From positions 1-17,410 of the forward strand of contig JAZDMK010000186.1 of the NCBI GenBank assembly GCA_043800975.1: 17,410 nucleotides of DNA. Reading direction: 5' to 3'. Below the pieces are notes generated by a model, which worked only from the letters and a program-made list of their open reading frames with translations, was not told where the DNA came from and did not search any database. The stretch is from JAZDMK01 sp043800975 (GTDB lineage Bacteria > Bacteroidota > Bacteroidia > Bacteroidales > JAHJDW01). Below, one piece after another: positions 15,688 to 17,410 of this stretch (positions are counted from its first letter, which is position 1; each line of letters begins with the position of its first letter). A program made the position numbers and the translations under genes.

Positions 15688-15724
15688 GAAATTTGGATTT
15701 TTTCGGTTTTGTTTTGTGAATTTT

Positions 15725-15748
15725 CCCTGTCCGGCTGAATAGACGGGG
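15725..15748. terminator. Hairpin between convergent TraB/GumN and cupin genes
   Basis: CCCTGTC (15725–15731) and GACGGGG (15742–15748) form a 7-bp stem, with one U·G pair when read on the plus strand, and a 10-base loop. It sits 38 bases after the TraB/GumN stop and about 40 bases after the cupin stop. Neither side has a long T run immediately after the stem, so a terminator role is only plausible. It overlaps the first base of the adjacent CACGAAG element. Confidence 0.35.
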
Positions 15749-15766
15749 TGCCTTCGTGCTTTGGTG
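15748..15766 (-). repeat. CACGAAG-type intergenic mini-element, copy 2
   Basis: The minus strand reads CACCAAAGCACGAAGGCAC. It aligns with the plus-strand element at 14748–14767 if two single inserted bases there are skipped. The two copies are in inverted orientation around the TraB/GumN gene. The stretch is G/C-richer than its surroundings and is not part of a gene. Confidence 0.5.
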
Positions 15767-15786
15767 GCAAAAATTTTATACAGTAT

Positions 15787-16140
15787 CTAAAGAATAAAAT
15801 TAAAATTCTTGAAATAGATTGCAAGCCACACACAATGCGGGATTGTACTGGTTTGTTTCACGCGGTGTAATACGTGGGCAGGAATAAATAAATAATCACC
15901 TTCAAACAAACGAATAAGGGGTCTGTCTTCAAATTCAAGTACAGCCTGACCTTTCATCAAAAAAACCAACTCATCGAAATCCTGATCGTACCAGCCATCT
16001 TTGGGCCCGGTATTACCGTTAGAAATAATGCGTTGGATTTTGATGTTTTCGCTTTTAAGAATAACATCAAAGACTTCCGGTTCCCATGGATTGGGAAGGG
16101 GCTTGTCGAGGCGGAAGATGTTGTTTTTTACTAGTTCCAT
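15787..16140 (-). CDS. Cupin-domain protein
   Basis: This 117-residue protein is a single cupin. The first cupin motif appears as GWYDQDFDELVFLMKG (49–64), with Asp/Glu where many cupins have HxH. The second is GDYLFIPAHVLHRV (81–94) with His92. This acidic variant of the motif is typical of small bacterial cupins of unknown substrate, so metal binding may use Glu57 and His92 but is not certain. It is cytoplasmic, with no signal. It begins 5 bases after the YciO-like gene ends and is almost certainly in the same transcript. The extra NFNFIL at the C-terminus goes slightly beyond the usual WLAxxF ending of the family. Confidence 0.85.
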   Translation of the reverse strand: MELVKNNIFRLDKPLPNPWEPEVFDVILKSENIKIQRIISNGNTGPKDGWYDQDFDELVFLMKGQAVLEFEDRPLIRLFEGDYLFIPAHVLHRVKQTSTIPHCVWLAIYFKNFNFIL

Positions 16141-16145
16141 AGTGC

Positions 16146-16772
16146 TCAGAGAAATTCATCAATTTGGCCTTTTCCCTGGCGGATTACCACAGCATCATCT
16201 CCCGTGCAGTCAACCACTGTAGATGCGATATTTCCACCAAAACCGCCGTCAACCACAATATCCACTATGTCCTTATACTTTTCGTAAATCAATTCAGGAT
16301 CGGTGGAATATTCAATCACATCATCTGCATCGCGTATCGATGTGGTGAGGATTGGGTGCGACAGGGTTCTAACAATTTCAACAATAATCGGATTATCTGG
16401 AATACGAATCCCGACCGTTTTTTTCTTCGACTGAAGAATGTTCGGGACGTTATTGTTTGCATTTAAAATATACGTGAATGGTCCGGGCAATGTGCGTTTC
16501 AGAAGCTTGTAAATAGGTGTGCTCAATTGCCGCGTGTAATCAGAAATATGACTCAGATCAGAACAAATGAATGAGAAATTGGCTTTCTCCGCTTTGATTC
16601 CTTTAATCTGGGCAACACGTTCGATGGCTTTGTGCTGAAAAATATCGCAACCAATTCCATAAACGGTGTCTGTAGGATAAATGACAATACCGCCCGAAAG
16701 CAGGCAGTCAACAACCTGCTGTATAGCTTTTGGATTTGGATTTTCGGGATATATCTTAATCAGGCTTGCCAT
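16146..16772 (-). CDS. Sua5/YciO/YrdC-family protein, YciO-like
   Basis: This 208-residue protein has the nucleotide-binding YrdC fold. Its landmarks are YPTDTVYGIG (32–41), IKGIKAEKANFSFIC (56–70), LKRTLPGPFTYIL (91–103), KKKTVGIRIPDNP (116–128) and DGGFGGNIASTVVDCT (175–190). The family makes threonylcarbamoyl-AMP for tRNA t6A37. The region that reads SAN in TsaC/Sua5 is here TTSIRD (143–148), which resembles E. coli YciO (STSLM). A YciO-type role is therefore more likely than the primary t6A enzyme, although in Bacteroidota this type is often annotated as L-threonylcarbamoyladenylate synthase. The ATG at 16772 lies only 8 bases beyond the T run that ends the SRP RNA gene. The cupin gene follows after 5 bases. 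Confidence 0.88.
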   Translation of the reverse strand: MASLIKIYPENPNPKAIQQVVDCLLSGGIVIYPTDTVYGIGCDIFQHKAIERVAQIKGIKAEKANFSFICSDLSHISDYTRQLSTPIYKLLKRTLPGPFTYILNANNNVPNILQSKKKTVGIRIPDNPIIVEIVRTLSHPILTTSIRDADDVIEYSTDPELIYEKYKDIVDIVVDGGFGGNIASTVVDCTGDDAVVIRQGKGQIDEFL

Positions 16773-16780
16773 TATTTTAT

Positions 16781-16787
16781 AAAAAAA
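16781..16787 (-). terminator. U7 tract ending the SRP RNA gene
   Basis: Seven T on the minus strand follow the GCTTACCCC closing strand of the SRP RNA, so the RNA's own terminal stem plus this tract forms an intrinsic-terminator-like end. The tract ends 8 bases before the YciO-like ATG and so also forms that gene's translation-initiation region. Confidence 0.6.
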
Positions 16788-16886
16788 GGGGTAAGCTACT
16801 TACATCGCACCGCTACAACCATCTACCCTTGCTTCCTTCCGGACCTGGGGGAGTTCAACGGGAGCTGGTCGCATAAGACTTACCCT
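16788..16886 (-). ncRNA. ffs: Signal recognition particle RNA (4.5S-type small SRP RNA)
   Basis: On the minus strand the 99-base segment contains the conserved SRP domain IV core CAGGTCCGGAAGGAAGCA with its GGAA tetraloop closed by CC/GG, flanked by CCC/GGG pairs. The ends GGGTAAG (5', 16885–16879) and CTTACCC (3', 16795–16789) pair to close the rod. There is no Alu domain, which is the small bacterial form. The RNA binds Ffh through the symmetric loop and directs membrane-protein and secretory ribosomes to FtsY. A TATTTTTG -7 box ends 4 bases upstream of the predicted 5' end, and a T7 tract follows the 3' end. The exact ends are uncertain by a few bases. Confidence 0.93.
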
Positions 16887-16889
16887 GTG

Positions 16890-16918
16890 CAAAAATAGTG
16901 TTTTTTGGTTATCCACAA
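16890..16918 (-). promoter_or_regulatory. Promoter of the SRP RNA gene
   Basis: On the minus strand TATTTTTG (16897–16890) matches TAnnTTTG, with TTG (16918–16916) 18 bases upstream. The predicted transcription start, about 16885, agrees with the 5' base of the folded SRP RNA. This may also drive the YciO-like and cupin genes by read-through, because no separate promoter was seen between them and the RNA. Confidence 0.65.
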
Positions 16919-16960
16919 TGATTCGTTAACAAAATTTCAGCATTCACGCCAATATTTTTT

Positions 16961-16968
16961 TAATTTTG
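16961..16968 (+). promoter_or_regulatory. Candidate -7 box for the DUF4199 gene
   Basis: TAATTTTG at 16961–16968 matches TAnnTTTG and lies 21 bases before the ATG at 16990, implying a leader of about 16 bases. No TTG is present at the right distance upstream (only TTC at 16936–16938). It is divergent from the SRP RNA promoter. Confidence 0.45.
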
Positions 16969-16989
16969 CAGGGAACAGACAAAGTAAAT

Positions 16990-17410
16990 ATGATACCCAA
17001 AAAACATTCTCAACTGAAGCATGCCATGACCTTTGGCGCTATTATAGGCATGTTGCTGATTTTATATTCTGTTGTTGCTTATCTGGTAGACAGTAAAGCC
17101 ATTGAAGCAATGGGTCAGTTTTACACGTGGATCGTCCTGATTGGTGGTATGGTTGTAGGGATCCGCTACTATCGCCAAAATGATATGGGTGGTTACATTT
17201 CATATTCAAGAGCATTAGGAACCGGTGTTCTGATTGCACTGTTTGCATCCATCATCAGCGGTTTATATACGTATATCTTTTTTGAATTCATTGATTCATC
17301 TATGATCACAAAGATTCTGGAAACTGCAGAAGAAAAAATGATTGAAAACAATCCAAAGATGACAGATCAGGAGCTCGAAATGGCGATGAGTATCACAAGA
17401 AAATTTACTA
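16990..17410 (+). CDS. DUF4199-family membrane protein (3'-truncated)
   Basis: The frame opens at the ATG at 16990 (MIPKKHSQLKHAMTFG) and runs off the window end without a stop, giving 140 residues. There are three hydrophobic segments at about 13–33, 48–60 and 77–97. The short GYISYSRALGTGVLI stretch between the second and third, and the following E/K-rich region with METAEEKM/NNPKMTDQELEMAM-type helices, are typical of DUF4199 proteins of Bacteroidota. A final membrane helix is expected beyond the window. The family has no known function. The gene is divergent from the SRP RNA gene. Confidence 0.85.
   Translation, partial: MIPKKHSQLKHAMTFGAIIGMLLILYSVVAYLVDSKAIEAMGQFYTWIVLIGGMVVGIRYYRQNDMGGYISYSRALGTGVLIALFASIISGLYTYIFFEFIDSSMITKILETAEEKMIENNPKMTDQELEMAMSITRKFT

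Noticed and set aside
16632..16898. Plus-strand frame covering the SRP RNA region
   Set aside because: The segment is explained by SRP RNA structure on the minus strand and by the YciO-like gene; the frame has no coding features.
16905..17248. Small frames on both strands overlapping the DUF4199 gene
   Set aside because: The DUF4199 frame runs to the window edge with conserved hydrophobic segments; the others are shadows.
1..17410. CRISPR arrays, tRNA or rRNA genes, insertion sequences, toxin–antitoxin or phage-defence genes
   Set aside because: No regularly spaced repeats, cloverleaf sequences, transposase motifs or paired small toxin-like genes were seen on either strand.

Overview
This window looks like a chromosomal segment from a member of the Bacteroidota. 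The evidence is a complete moxR–DUF58–batA/B/C/D/E cluster, a PD40-repeat/OmpA-domain protein, a GldJ/K-like SUMF1 lipoprotein and a DUF4199 protein. Upstream regions are A/T-rich, Shine-Dalgarno sequences are poor, and several gene starts carry a TAnnTTTG -7 box of the Bacteroidetes sigma factor. I see no transposase, integrase, CRISPR, rRNA or tRNA. Most of the window is ordinary core genome, and the less familiar parts are in the second half.

Layout. (1) 1–1279, plus strand: the 3' part of an OmpA-family gene with PD40 repeats. (2) 1280–11468, minus strand: ten tightly packed codirectional genes. In transcription order they are moxR, a DUF58 gene, a BatD/DUF4381-like membrane gene, batA, batB, batC, batD, batE, a beta-lactamase-fold serine hydrolase lipoprotein and a SUMF1-domain lipoprotein. 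Several junctions are 4-base ATGA overlaps. A well-formed promoter lies just upstream of moxR, preceded by a phased direct repeat. (3) 11615–12058, minus: a small unknown lipoprotein with its own probable terminator. (4) 12237–15687, plus: a Cys-cluster protein probably ending in an outer-membrane beta-barrel, then mtnA, a class II aldolase-fold gene and a TraB/GumN gene. (5) 15787–16772, minus: a YciO/Sua5-type gene followed by a cupin gene. Immediately upstream is the SRP RNA gene (16788–16886, minus), recognised by its conserved tetraloop domain. (6) 16990–window end, plus: the 5' part of a DUF4199 membrane protein.

How the parts fit together. MoxR ATPase, the DUF58 protein and the BatA/BatB VWA proteins form the usual chaperone-like, metal-dependent assembly linked to envelope stress and oxygen tolerance. 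BatC and BatE supply TPR scaffolds, and BatD and the unnamed gene supply periplasmic domains. The two lipoproteins downstream probably share the transcript. mtnA and the aldolase-fold gene overlap by 4 bases and very likely act consecutively on 5-methylthioribose-1-phosphate. SRP RNA, YciO-like and cupin genes appear to be served by one upstream promoter region.

The observations most worth a second look are: the CX3CX3CX3C protein heading the mtnA operon; the two-gene methylthioribose module; the four phased GTTA boxes at the moxR promoter; the inverted pair of CACATAG/CACGAAG elements bracketing the TraB/GumN gene; and the SRP RNA terminator that abuts the yciO-like start codon. I did not find a clearly new multi-gene system.
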